From JANQTF01 sp036835375 (GTDB lineage: Bacteria; Bacteroidota; Bacteroidia; J057), in NCBI GenBank assembly GCA_036835375.1, contig DAITMB010000046.1, positions 1-35,050 of the forward strand: 35,050 bases of DNA. Reading direction: 5' to 3'. The translations under genes were made by a program, and so were the position numbers. The notes under the pieces were generated by a model, which ran no database searches, was not told where the DNA came from, and worked only from the letters and a program-made list of their open reading frames with translations. Of the stretch, positions 1-8,235 are shown in pieces. How positions within the stretch are numbered: position 1 is the first letter of the stretch; every line of letters begins with the position of its first letter.

Positions 1-182
1 GTCTCCAACACCACCGTCCCATCCACCACAAACTGCAATGTGTCCCCGTTGGAGGCGGCGGCTGCCTGGTCTCGTAGGCTTCCTGCGCCTGAATCTCCGA
101 GTGTGCTGACCGGAAGGATGGCCGCGGCCGCGACCATAGACTGGATCAAAAGGAGGAAAAGCAGAGAAGAATGTCTGAGCAT
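1..182 (-). CDS. Secreted beta-helix-type protein, N-terminus only (runs off window)
   Basis: The reading frame opens at an ATG at 182-180 and continues off the left edge, so only about 60 residues are visible. It begins with a positively charged start (MLRHSS), a hydrophobic leucine stretch and an alanine-rich segment, which together look like a signal peptide. After that comes GDSGAGSLRD, followed by an Ala/Asn-rich stretch and GDTLQF. This 'DSGAGSLR...A...GDT' pattern is typical of the first turn of right-handed parallel beta-helix surface proteins (pectate-lyase-like fold) found in many Bacteroidota. Whether the protein is an adhesin, a lyase or a large T9SS-exported protein cannot be told from this fragment. 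It has its own candidate promoter at 239-246, just downstream of the terminator of the preceding gene, so it is probably transcribed separately. Confidence 0.65.
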   Translation of the reverse strand, partial: MLRHSSLLFLLLIQSMVAAAAILPVSTLGDSGAGSLRDQAAAASNGDTLQFVVDGTVVLE

Positions 183-238
183 AAACGAAAATCATATGGC
201 CCACTACCCAACTAACGAAGTAGATTGGTCATCGGTGG

Positions 239-246
239 CAAAAGTA
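239..246 (-). promoter_or_regulatory. Candidate Bacteroidota -7 promoter element
   Basis: The minus strand reads TACTTTTG, an exact match to the TAnnTTTG -7 element of the Bacteroidota primary sigma factor. It lies about 57 bases upstream of the ATG at 182. No good TTTG is seen at the -33 spacing, because that stretch is taken up by the terminator hairpin and T-tract of the upstream operon. Transcription from here would start near 232. Confidence 0.4.
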
Positions 247-249
247 AGA

Positions 250-296
250 CAAAAAAAAACGAATGTCCGACCCTCAAAAAAAGGCTCGGACATTCG
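250..296 (-). terminator. Intrinsic terminator after rpmG-DUF4295
   Basis: An 11-bp perfect inverted repeat pairs 260-270 with 286-296 (CGAATGTCCGA against TCGGACATTCG). On the minus strand it is followed at once by nine T residues (251-259). It starts 28 bases past the DUF4295 stop codon. Strong stem plus U-tract is the classical rho-independent form, oriented for the minus-strand operon. Confidence 0.9.
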
Positions 297-323
297 AAAG
301 TAGCAAAGTGGCGAAGGCCACCA

Positions 324-485
324 TTACTTCTGATCTTTCAAGAAATCGTTCACCAAATCGGTGGGCACGATGTCTTCCTTGAAGGTGTAGGCCCCTGTGT
401 CGGGGTTTTTGACAGCACGGATCACTTTCGTCAGGGTCTTGGACTGACTGCGGTCGCGGTATCCGGCAACGGTTTTCTTAGCCAT
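324..485 (-). CDS. DUF4295 family protein, small L33-linked protein
   Basis: This is a 53-residue basic protein starting MAKKTVAGYRDR and ending in FLKDQK. It contains the stretch KNPDTGAYTFKEDIVP, which is the hallmark of the DUF4295 family. That family is found in Bacteroidota and is normally encoded next to rpmG (often with rpmB before it and ftsY after it). Here the start codon lies 12 bases past the rpmG stop, so the two are clearly co-transcribed, and a strong terminator follows. No biochemical role is established. The size, the lysine-rich N-terminus and the fixed linkage to L33 suggest a ribosome-associated protein, which is inference. The ATG at 485 is the only sensible start. Confidence 0.88.
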   Translation of the reverse strand: MAKKTVAGYRDRSQSKTLTKVIRAVKNPDTGAYTFKEDIVPTDLVNDFLKDQK

Positions 486-497
486 GACGAATGTGGG

Positions 498-686
498 TTA
501 CTTGGTTTCTTTATGGAGGGTGTAGCGCTTCAGAATAGGATTAAATTTCTTCAATTCCATTCTGCTGGGCGTGTTTTTGCGATTTTTCGTGGTGATGTAT
601 CGCGAGGTTCCTGGTTGGCCGGAATCTTTGTGTTCCGTACATTCCAAAATGACCTGAATTCGGTTTGCCTTACTTTTCTTTGCCAT
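498..686 (-). CDS. rpmG: 50S ribosomal protein L33
   Basis: This is a 62-residue protein with the L33 pattern: basic MAKKSKANR start, VILECTEH strand, SRYITTKNRKNTPSRMELKKF core and a C-terminal YTLHKETK. L33 is a small component of the large ribosomal subunit near the E site. Only one cysteine is present, so this is the zinc-free (C-minus) form. The open frame extends upstream to 755, but the extra 23 residues do not belong to the family and contain the likely promoter, so ATG 686 is chosen. Downstream is DUF4295, 12 bases away. The usual partner rpmB is not adjacent; the next gene upstream is a divergent helicase. Confidence 0.93.
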   Translation of the reverse strand: MAKKSKANRIQVILECTEHKDSGQPGTSRYITTKNRKNTPSRMELKKFNPILKRYTLHKETK

Positions 687-713
687 GAGGACTTTTGTTC
701 TTTCAACGGTTGG

Positions 714-721
714 CAAAGGTA
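714..721 (-). promoter_or_regulatory. Promoter -7 element of rpmG
   Basis: The minus strand reads TACCTTTG, an exact TAnnTTTG match, placed so that transcription would start about 20 bases before the rpmG ATG. Upstream, a TTTC lies 18 bases away at the -33 position, one base off the TTTG consensus. The short leader supports the chosen rpmG start. Confidence 0.5.
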
Positions 722-1022
722 GGCATTCTTCGCAAAAACGAAAATACTTTGACAAAATAGTTTAGGAAATGTTTAGGCGAATGCTTGAAAGAAGCGATTG
801 CAAACTTCCTCAACAAGAAAATTCAACGTAGCCGCCTCAACTCGGCATGGCAAAAGTGAAGGAGAGCTACAAGCCATTGCCAGTGACCATCCGCTCGTTA
901 CATAGCCACCAAAGGTCTGCTCGTATCCGCAAAAATCCTTTCTCATCCCGTTCCCCTCACTTCTAACCGGAATATTCCCACCCCGATATGAACAAAAATA
1001 CCTATGTTTAACCTTGGTTCTT

Positions 1023-1050
1023 TTTGTCCTGTAAGGGCTTTCAGGACAAA
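1023..1050 (+). promoter_or_regulatory. Hairpin in helicase leader
   Basis: A 9-bp perfect inverted repeat pairs TTTGTCCTG (1023-1031) with CAGGACAAA (1042-1050) around a 10-base loop. It ends 27 bases before the helicase ATG. No T-tract follows on the plus strand, so it does not look like a terminator; it could be a leader structure or a protein-binding site. Function unknown. Confidence 0.35.
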
Positions 1051-1077
1051 GATCCTCCTTTTTGATGTGAAATAATT

Positions 1078-3948
1078 ATGCGTTTAGTAGATCCGGCATC
1101 CCCATTTCGGGTCGTATATTCTGCCTACCATCATGAATACCTGGGCTACTTAGTTGCTGCTCAGTATGTCCAGTTGCTGAGTGATGGAGAACTGTCTTTG
1201 GTTCATCAGGGCGCTTATCCCGACAATCTAAAAACCTTTGCCTCTGGATTGGAGCAAGGAGATGAAGAACTTATCCGCCTTCTGGACGAGATTACGCCCA
1301 AGCGAATCGTCAAGCAATTTGGTGGTAATCCGCGGGACGAGCATACCTTTTTTACCCAGCGCTTTGAAGGCGAATTGAAAAAACTGGCCTTTACCTTCAT
1401 TATTCGTCGCTTGGGCAAGATCATCGCCAAGCTTCCGCCTGACCGCTTTTTTGTATCGGGCAGCGATGGGTATCCGGCCAAAGATAAGATTAACATCATC
1501 TCGGATCGGGCTTCGATCCTGTTTCATTTTAAGCGCAAAGACGACTTTACTCGATACCATCCTACTGTCCGCCTCCGGGACGAAATGCTCTCCCTACAAA
1601 GTCCCGACACGATTCTCTTTTGCGAAGATCCCGCCTGGCTGCTTCATAAGAAGGAGTTGTTCACCTTTGATGAGCCAGTAGAAGGGAAGCGGCTCCTGCC
1701 ATTTTTGCGAGGCAAGCCCTTCATTGTGATTCCCAAAGACAAAGAAAAGGAGTACTACCAAAAGTTCATCTCCCAGATGGTGGAGCGCTACCCCGTGAGG
1801 GCCAAGGGGTTCAGCATCGTCAATGTGGAGGAGTCCCCTGTGTTTTCTTTTCGGGTAAAGGAAAATCACGGCGACAGCTTCAGCTTTGTCCGCGAAGTCA
1901 GTTATGGCGATTTTACTTTTCCTTTGCAATCCGAAGGTGCCGTGCGGGTGTTCACTGAACTGGAAGGCGACAGCTTTACATTCTATCGTGTGATACGAAA
2001 CAAAGCGTTGGAGCAGTCCAAGATGGCTTTTTTCAAGCCCTTAGAACCAAGTCCACACAGTCTCACCCCTTGGGAATATGTAGAGAAAGAAAAAGGGCTG
2101 GCTTGGCTTTCGGAACACATGCACACCATCAGCGAAGCGGGAATCCTCATTGAGCAGGAAAATCAAACAGGGCTGATTCATTTTGACAAGCCGCTCATCG
2201 TCATGGAGACCCAGCAATCGGGCGACTGGTTTGATGTGAAAGCCATAGTCAAGATTGCCGGTTTTGAGATCCCTTTTGCCAAATTTCGCAATCACATCCT
2301 CCGGCAGAAGCGAGAATTCAAACTTCCAGATGGCAACACAGCCATCTTGCCTGAGGCATGGTTTGCAGATTATCGGCACTTGCTGGAAGTATCTGAAGTG
2401 CAGGAAGATGGGGCCATACGCATTCGGAGCTATCAAATTCCGCTGCTGAACTTTCCCTCTCAGTCCAGCCAAAATGGGCGTGGCAAGCTCCTAGATGCTC
2501 TGCGTGACCACGAAGAAATTCCCATAGTAGAACCACCAGTTGGGCTTCGCGCCACCATGAGGCAGTATCAGCTCGCCGGCCTGAGCTGGTTGTGGTTTTT
2601 GCGCGAAAACGGCATGGGAGCCATTTTGGCCGATGATATGGGCCTCGGAAAAACCTTGCAAACCCTGGCCCTGCTCCAAAAGTGCAAGGAGGAGGGGAGC
2701 CTGGCCCCCCACCTCGTCGTGATGCCGACCTCGCTGATTCAGAATTGGAAAAATGAAGCCAGCAAATTCACGCCTGAACTTCGCATCCACATCCACACGG
2801 GAATCAATCGGAGCAAAGACCTCGAAGTTTTTTCGCAAGTGGACATCGTCCTCACCACCTACGGCATCGTGCGGCAGGACATTGATCGAATCAAGAATTT
2901 TCCCTTCGAATACATCATTCTGGACGAGAGTCAAAACATTAAAAATCCCGAATCCAAAACTTCAAGAGCCATTCGCAAGCTTGTATCGCGATATCGGCTA
3001 TCCTTGTCGGGAACCCCGCTGGAAAATACGGTGATGGACATTTGGTCGCAAATGACCTTTCTCAATCCGGGATTGCTGGGTGGTGAAAGCTTTTTTAAAA
3101 AATTCTATGTCACCCCCATTGAGCGAGATCACGATAGCCACCGTTCTGCCAAGCTGAGAAGAATCATATATCCTTTTATTCTTCGCCGACTCAAAGATCA
3201 AGTAGAGAAAGATCTTCCACCCAAAGTCGAGAAGCTGCATTACTGCGAGATGACGGACAGTCAACGCGAATTTTACGAAGAGACCCGCTCGTCCTACCGG
3301 AACTATCTCCTTGACCTAATAGCGAATGGCGAGTGGCGTAAAAATAAGCTCAACATTCTCACGGGCATTCAGCAACTGCGGCAAATTGCCATTCACCCTC
3401 AACTCTTGGACAAGGAGCAGTATCGCCTCAAGGATTCAGGAAAATATCAGGAAGTGAAGCGATTGCTAGCACAGATTCTCGATAAGCAGGATTCGAAGGT
3501 GTTGATCTTCTCTCAATTTGTGAAGATGCTCGACCTTCTGCGTGAGGATCTGGACAAAGAAGGCATCAGCTACTGCTACCTCGACGGTGGTACCCGCGAC
3601 CGCGACGCACAGGTCGCGAAGTTTCAGACCAACGATGACATCAAGGTATTCCTCATCTCCCTCAAAGCAGGCGGGGTAGGGCTCAACCTCACGGCAGCGG
3701 ACTATGTATTCATCCTGGATCCCTGGTGGAATCCCGCAGTAGAAAATCAGGCAGTGGACCGCTCTCACCGAATTGGTCAGAAAAAAACAGTGTTTTATTA
3801 CAAATTTATCACCCAAGATAGCATTGAGGAAAAGATCCTGCGCCTTCAGCAAGACAAATCTAACCTCTCCAATGATTTACTTACCTTGGATGAAGACGTA
3901 TATAAATCACTGGAAGCCAGAGATTTGGAAGAATTATTTGATTCTTGA
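1078..3948 (+). CDS. SNF2-family DNA-dependent ATPase/helicase
   Basis: This 956-residue protein has a large N-terminal region of roughly 490 residues without an obvious motif and then a complete SNF2 ATPase. The motifs in order are: QLAGLSWLW (Q-motif region); Walker A DDMGLGKT at about residue 520; the Walker B/DExx box as DESQ at about 617 followed by NIKNPES; SGTPLEN (motif III); and in the C-terminal RecA lobe SQF, GVGLNLTAAD and WWNPAVENQAVDRSHRIGQ (motifs V and VI). Bacterial SNF2 proteins of this RapA/HepA-like type are ATP-driven translocases on double-stranded DNA and remodel DNA-bound proteins such as RNA polymerase. The exact role here is not known, and no restriction or defence genes are next to it. 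It ends 34 bases from the convergent P450 pseudogene. Confidence 0.92.
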   Translation: MRLVDPASPFRVVYSAYHHEYLGYLVAAQYVQLLSDGELSLVHQGAYPDNLKTFASGLEQGDEELIRLLDEITPKRIVKQFGGNPRDEHTFFTQRFEGELKKLAFTFIIRRLGKIIAKLPPDRFFVSGSDGYPAKDKINIISDRASILFHFKRKDDFTRYHPTVRLRDEMLSLQSPDTILFCEDPAWLLHKKELFTFDEPVEGKRLLPFLRGKPFIVIPKDKEKEYYQKFISQMVERYPVRAKGFSIVNVEESPVFSFRVKENHGDSFSFVREVSYGDFTFPLQSEGAVRVFTELEGDSFTFYRVIRNKALEQSKMAFFKPLEPSPHSLTPWEYVEKEKGLAWLSEHMHTISEAGILIEQENQTGLIHFDKPLIVMETQQSGDWFDVKAIVKIAGFEIPFAKFRNHILRQKREFKLPDGNTAILPEAWFADYRHLLEVSEVQEDGAIRIRSYQIPLLNFPSQSSQNGRGKLLDALRDHEEIPIVEPPVGLRATMRQYQLAGLSWLWFLRENGMGAILADDMGLGKTLQTLALLQKCKEEGSLAPHLVVMPTSLIQNWKNEASKFTPELRIHIHTGINRSKDLEVFSQVDIVLTTYGIVRQDIDRIKNFPFEYIILDESQNIKNPESKTSRAIRKLVSRYRLSLSGTPLENTVMDIWSQMTFLNPGLLGGESFFKKFYVTPIERDHDSHRSAKLRRIIYPFILRRLKDQVEKDLPPKVEKLHYCEMTDSQREFYEETRSSYRNYLLDLIANGEWRKNKLNILTGIQQLRQIAIHPQLLDKEQYRLKDSGKYQEVKRLLAQILDKQDSKVLIFSQFVKMLDLLREDLDKEGISYCYLDGGTRDRDAQVAKFQTNDDIKVFLISLKAGGVGLNLTAADYVFILDPWWNPAVENQAVDRSHRIGQKKTVFYYKFITQDSIEEKILRLQQDKSNLSNDLLTLDEDVYKSLEARDLEELFDS

Positions 3949-3982
3949 TTCATGGGTGGCTTCTGGCTGTGAGTCGGAGCCT

Positions 3983-5290
3983 CTACCGTTCCCAGAACCT
4001 GAAATTCAGCGGGTCGCCTGGGCGCAGCGTGATAGAAGGAATGAGTGAGATGGGCCCCTCATCGGTACGGGCGAATTCAAATCGCTGGATGAGCATGGCG
4101 AGAGCAATCTGCATTTCTGTGATGGCAAATTGATTTCCGATACACAGCCGCGGACCTCCGCCAAAAGGAATGTAGAGGTGTGGAGGAAAAGCCTTTTTGG
4201 CATCGGGTGCCATTCGCTCCGGCAAAAACTCGTGGGGGGATTCCCAGTAGGCAGGGTTGCGGTGGAGTCCATAGATGAAAATGGCCACCGTATCGCCCTT
4301 GCTCAGGGCCAATTCGTTCACTTGGTCTGGACCCAATGCCTCTCGTCCAATCAACCATGCTGGCGGATACAGCCTCAATGCTTCATCTATGACCTGTCGC
4401 GTGTAAGTCAGGGCGTGAAGCGTTTGGAAAGTAGGTGCAGCTTTCCCAATCACGCGATCTACTTCCTCTTGTAAGGCTGCTTTGGCAGCAGGATGCTGGT
4501 CCAAGAGCATCAAGGTCCAAGTGAGGGCATTGGCAGAGGTCTCGTGTCCTGCCAGAAACAGCGTCATCAATTCCTGAAGCACCTCTTCCCGCTCAAGTGG
4601 AGTGCCATCCTCGTCCGTTTTGGCGCTCAAGAGCATGTCCATAAGGTCGGCATCACCGACTCCTTCTTTTCATTCGATGGTCAATCATGCCATAAATGAG
4701 GGCATCCAGTTCACGACGCTTGGCCCAGTAGGCATCTAATTTTCCCCAAAGCTTGTAGCGATAATAGCGTAATGGGTCCCGGATCTTCATCACGGTGAGC
4801 TCCAGTAGGGTTGTGACACATTGGTCAACATTCGCCATTTGGGCCTCAGATATCCCCTTGCTAAACAATGATTTGGAGACGACTTGCAGGGCCAATTTGG
4901 TCATCCAATGTAGCACTTCCACCTGGCCGCCGGGCGCTTGGGCGAGTTGGTCTAAGACATCGCGAGTCTCCGTCACCATAATGTGGGAGAGATTCTCGAT
5001 CTGCGTCTTGTGAAAACCTGGCTGCACCAATCTCCGTTGCCGATGACCTCACCTAGAATGTGGCTGGCGGCATCTTTGTAATAGTTTCGGTGACTTTTTT
5101 GGAGAACATGTGCAGCATACTCAGGGGCTGAGACTACATACATAGGACGGGCCACGAGGCGCGCCTTGAAGATGTCTCCATACCGCCCTTGGTAGGTACT
5201 AAAGGCATCGATCATGTGGGTGATGAACGCCTTTTGGCTGCTAAAATATTCTCTCAGGGGAATTTTGGGGGGAAAGGTGGTCACAGACAT
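3983..5290 (-). pseudogene. Cytochrome P450, disrupted by two frameshifts
   Basis: Three overlapping or adjacent frames make up one P450. Residues 1 to about 85 (from ATG 5290) carry the N-terminal fold, with 'PMYVVSAPEYAAHVLQ' and 'HILGEVIGNG'. The middle part (5041 down to about 4670) resumes in another frame with RQRRLVQPGFHKTQ, the helix C region. The C-terminal part (4666 to 3983) has AGHET (helix I oxygen-binding motif), EALR (the ExxR motif), PPAW and the heme loop FGGGPRLCIGNQ with the cysteine ligand. The first lesion lies at 5033-5042 and looks like a deletion of about 40 bases. The second is one extra A in an A4 run at 4667-4670. In the starting frame a stop appears at 4973, so no full enzyme is made. 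All catalytic motifs are otherwise intact, suggesting recent decay or, for the A-run, possibly a sequencing error. The substrate is unknown. Confidence 0.88.
5033..5042 (-). repeat. Collapsed direct repeat at P450 deletion junction
   Basis: The minus strand reads CGGCAACGGA. In the upstream frame it encodes the end of 'VIGNG'; in the next frame the same bases encode R-Q-R of 'RQRRLVQPGF'. In intact P450s these motifs are separated by about ten residues, so one repeat copy and the segment between appear to have been lost. Confidence 0.6.
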
Positions 5291-5759
5291 GGGATTGGTT
5301 TACAGAGTACACAAAATTTTTTCTTAGAAAAGTGATTTTTTTGACTTGTTTATGATGCCTTCCTCTTGCCGGAATACCCAAGAACACGATGCGAGTGGCT
5401 GGCAAAGAAACGCTCTTTCTTTTCGAAGATTACCCTCGTCCTGGCATTCTCCCAAAATGATTCGGGCAAATGACAAATCGAAAGTGACTTGCTGAGAAAT
5501 ATTTCCTGATCTTCGATAAAAGATGAACTTTGAAGGATGTCGTGTCTCTCTTCCTCTTCGTTCTGAAGAGGAAAAGCTTCTCTTCTTCTCGCACGGTTTC
5601 TCAAATAAGGGGGTCTTCCTTAGGGTAGAATCCTGGCGAGTACCTTTTATGCTGTGAACGATGAGGCCAAAACCGCCCTCTGACGAACATAGCAAAAGTA
5701 AACTAAAGAGAAATCTTTGATCATTGGCTTCTTCCCACTACTTCCAAACAATCACACTC
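5291..5759. other. Intergenic region between P450 and T9SS-protein gene
   Basis: About 470 bases lie between two divergent genes. A 123-codon frame on the minus strand (5324-5695) has a TTG start and no recognisable family and is not called. A 9-bp hairpin pairs 5551-5559 with 5565-5573 (TTCCTCTTC/GAAGAGGAA, 5-base loop). The minus-strand -7 element at 5693-5700 would transcribe leftwards through this region. An AATCTTTG at 5712-5719 is a weak candidate for the plus-strand gene. Confidence 0.45.
5693..5700 (-). promoter_or_regulatory. Orphan -7 promoter element
   Basis: The minus strand reads TACTTTTG, an exact TAnnTTTG match, but no TTTG is found at the -33 position and the nearest gene on this strand, the broken P450, begins 400 bases downstream. 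It may be a chance match, the start of a long P450 leader, or the start of a small RNA. Confidence 0.25.
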
Positions 5760-6836
5760 ATGATGTCTCGAATTGTACTGTTGATTTTGATAAACCTGGG
5801 TTCACTCCCGCTTGGTGCGCAGGTAGTGATCACCAATGGCGACCTTCCCCAAGCAGGAGATTTGTTGCGATACAGCATTCCAGATACGTTTCCCAGCTAC
5901 GCTTCTGTCGTGGCATCTTCCGGCACCAATGTCACATGGGATTATGGCTTTCTGGAAGCCATTGCGCAGCGAAAGGACTCTTTCGTGGCCACCAGCGCGA
6001 TTCCCGCGTCTATTCGTTTTTTCTTTCCGCTCTCTGCCAACCTTGCCTTGTTTCTCGAAACGCCTGATAGCGTGGGGGACTTTACGATTTCATCAGGATA
6101 TCAGGTTTTTCAGGTGTCGGCAGGCGCCTACATCAATCATGGCATCGGCACGGACCTGGGCGGAATTCCGCTTTCGTTGAGAAATACGCCTTCAGATACC
6201 ATTTTTACCTTGCCACTCGCGATGTCGGACAGTGGTTCCTCCATTTCGTCGGCCACGCTCAGTATTCCGGGCTTGGTGTACATTCGACAGGACCGCAAGC
6301 GCACTTGGCAAGTCGATGGTGAAGGACAGTTGGAAACACCATTTGGGAGCTTTGCCGCTCTTCGCGTTCGGACCTACATCACGGGGGAGGACAGCATCGT
6401 TTTTGATACCTTGAATGTGGGAGGGCCCGCCATGCCGGAAGAGTTGTACGAGTGGTATTCGCCAGACTATCCCGGGCCATTGCTTTCCATCTCAGTGGCT
6501 GGATTAGACTCTTCGATTCAATTTGTGAGTAACATTTCCTACGCGGATAGTTTGCGGGATGTGTTTCAGATTCAGCTGTCTGCGGACAAACCCGCTCCTC
6601 AACGCGCTACCATTTATCCAAATCCCAACGCTGGAGCGTTCCAGATTGATTTTCCAGCCGCATTACGGCCAGATGCGACCCTGAAGGTATTTTCACTTGA
6701 CGGTCAATTGGTATGGGTTCAGGACCTCAGCCCGAGCTCTTCATCAATTCAGCTTCCTTCGCTTCCCAGAGGCTTGTATCAAGTTTTGGTGGAATCTGGC
6801 GAGGAGCGCTTCCAAGGGAGATTGGTTTTGGAATAA
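5760..6836 (+). CDS. Secreted protein with T9SS type A sorting domain
   Basis: The protein has 358 residues from ATG 5760 (ATG 5763 is equally possible). An upstream TTG at 5724 is less likely because the hydrophobic signal peptide (MMSRIVLLILINLGSLPLGAQ) begins exactly at the ATG. The middle is a beta-rich region of unknown function. The last ~75 residues form a type A sorting domain: 'IYPNPNAGAFQIDF', then a 'LKVFSLDGQLVW' strand, 'LPRGLYQVLVE' and a C-terminal 'RLVLE'. Such domains direct export across the outer membrane by the Bacteroidota type IX system, with surface attachment or release. The cargo region matches no enzyme I recognise. The permease gene follows 43 bases later and may be co-transcribed, though a functional link is not evident. 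Confidence 0.85.
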   Translation: MMSRIVLLILINLGSLPLGAQVVITNGDLPQAGDLLRYSIPDTFPSYASVVASSGTNVTWDYGFLEAIAQRKDSFVATSAIPASIRFFFPLSANLALFLETPDSVGDFTISSGYQVFQVSAGAYINHGIGTDLGGIPLSLRNTPSDTIFTLPLAMSDSGSSISSATLSIPGLVYIRQDRKRTWQVDGEGQLETPFGSFAALRVRTYITGEDSIVFDTLNVGGPAMPEELYEWYSPDYPGPLLSISVAGLDSSIQFVSNISYADSLRDVFQIQLSADKPAPQRATIYPNPNAGAFQIDFPAALRPDATLKVFSLDGQLVWVQDLSPSSSSIQLPSLPRGLYQVLVESGEERFQGRLVLE

Positions 6837-6879
6837 GGCCTTGATTTACTTCGAATGACCCTTTACAGCTTCGAATGAA

Positions 6880-8226
6880 ATGGTCACTGGCATTCCCCTC
6901 CTCCTGATCATCGGCGTGGCGCTGCTCGGGTTGGTGTGGCTCACTTCCTACGCGAAAGTCCACCCCTTTCTTGCCTTGTTGTTTACAAGCATCGCGATGG
7001 CGCTTGCCATTCAGATTCCAGCTCATCAGCTCGTTCAAACCCTGAATCAGGGCTTTGGAAAGCTGATGAGCTACATCGGAATTGTTGTGATTTTGGGCAG
7101 CATCATGGGAGTGGCATTAGAGCGATCTGGAGGCGCACAGCGCATCGCGGAGGCATTGTTCAACACGGTGGGGCGACGATCCCCAAGGTTAGCCATGATT
7201 TTGATCGGTGCGATCACGGGGATACCGGTGTTTTGCGATACGGGCTTTGTGATTTTATCACGCTTGAATCCTTTTCTGGCGCGGCGCTCGGGAGTTCCTA
7301 CTGCGACGCTTAGCCTTGGTTTGGCTGGGGGATTATACACTACCCATACGCTCGTTCCTCCCACCCCTGGCCCCATAGCCGCCGCAGGAAATCTTGGGTT
7401 GGAAGATCAGTTGGGCTGGGTCATGATATTCGGAGGAATCACTTCTGTCGTAGTTATTTTGGGGATTTGGATCCTATCACATTGGCTTGGTCGGCGTATT
7501 CAGGCAGTGGATGAGGTCGCGGAGGAAATGTCTTCAGCGTCATTGCCCAGCCTTTGGCTTTCTTTGCTGCCGATACTTTTGCCCGTCGGCATGATCTCAG
7601 GAGGAACGATCCTGACCTTGATCGTGATGCCCGGACCTGCGTTGGAATGGATCAAGCTGATATGTCATCCGCTTTTGGCATTGACGCTGGGGATGCTCCT
7701 GTCCTTTCTCCTTCATGGGTCGGGAAACACCACAGATCGCGTCGAGGATTGGATCAAGACTGGAATTGAGGTGTCAGGATCGATTTTGATCCTCACGGGC
7801 GCTGGCGGGATCCTCGGTGCTGTGATTCAATCCAGCCCACTGGAGACATTGATGCGGGACTGGATGGCAGGTGGAAATGTGTCTGGCGTCTGGATATTAG
7901 CGATAGGATTTTGCGTCGCGGCGTTGATGAAGACAGCCCAGGGATCTTCTACTTCTGCCCTGATCATTGCCTCGGCAATGATGGCACCCATTGCGGCAGC
8001 AGCCGGGCTGGCTGATGCACCTCGACTGGCCTTGTTGGTTGTAGCCATTGGGGGTGGTTCCATGACCGTGTCCCATGCCAATGATTCTTATTTCTGGGTG
8101 GTGTCGCAGTTTTCTGGTATGACCATGTCTCAGGCATATAAAAGTTACACCCCCTTGACATTCGGCATGGGGGTGATAGCGCTGATGACCTCTATGTTGA
8201 TTTTTTTGATATTAGAACAGGGGTAA
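6880..8226 (+). CDS. GntP family permease (gluconate-type symporter)
   Basis: This is a 448-residue polytopic membrane protein with about 12 to 14 hydrophobic segments. Family signatures include 'YIGIVVILGSIMGVALERSGGAQRIAEAL', 'GIPVFCDTGFVIL', 'THTLVPPTPGPIAAAG', and near the end 'TAQGSSTSALI' and 'GGGSMTVSHANDSYFWVVSQFS'. These match the GntP family of proton symporters for gluconate and related sugar acids in the inner membrane. The length fits the usual ~440-450. The substrate cannot be set from sequence, as no gluconate kinase or dehydratase lies nearby; the GMC/subunit-3 pair at 32383-34713 is too far for an operonic link. The ATG at 6880 is in frame; an ATG at 6875 is out of frame. The gene ends 9 bases from the convergent prfA. 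Confidence 0.9.
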   Translation: MVTGIPLLLIIGVALLGLVWLTSYAKVHPFLALLFTSIAMALAIQIPAHQLVQTLNQGFGKLMSYIGIVVILGSIMGVALERSGGAQRIAEALFNTVGRRSPRLAMILIGAITGIPVFCDTGFVILSRLNPFLARRSGVPTATLSLGLAGGLYTTHTLVPPTPGPIAAAGNLGLEDQLGWVMIFGGITSVVVILGIWILSHWLGRRIQAVDEVAEEMSSASLPSLWLSLLPILLPVGMISGGTILTLIVMPGPALEWIKLICHPLLALTLGMLLSFLLHGSGNTTDRVEDWIKTGIEVSGSILILTGAGGILGAVIQSSPLETLMRDWMAGGNVSGVWILAIGFCVAALMKTAQGSSTSALIIASAMMAPIAAAAGLADAPRLALLVVAIGGGSMTVSHANDSYFWVVSQFSGMTMSQAYKSYTPLTFGMGVIALMTSMLIFLILEQG

Positions 8227-8235
8227 TCCATTGGA

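Larger units (their letters stand above)
687..1077. other. Intergenic region between divergent rpmG and SNF2 helicase
   Basis: About 390 bases separate the divergent starts of rpmG and the helicase. The left end holds the rpmG promoter (714-721) and the right end a hairpin (1023-1050). No tRNA and no convincing coding sequence is visible in between. A TATGTTTA at about 1003-1010, one base off the -7 consensus, could serve the helicase but has no clear -33 partner. Confidence 0.5.

Noticed and set aside
225..722. 165-codon plus-strand frame over the rpmG/DUF4295 region
   Set aside because: It is antisense to two well-identified genes and has no family resemblance.
687..755. N-terminal extension of L33 by 23 residues
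   Set aside because: The extra residues do not match L33 and overlap an exact -7 promoter element; ATG 686 matches the family start.
760..870. Short frame with a KEAIANFLNKK-like stretch, vaguely like DUF721
   Set aside because: Only about 33 codons without a start codon; the similarity is too weak and stops early.
5324..5695. 123-codon minus-strand frame
   Set aside because: It begins with TTG inside the -7 element at 5693-5700, is Ser/Arg/Lys-rich and shows no domain; probably non-coding.
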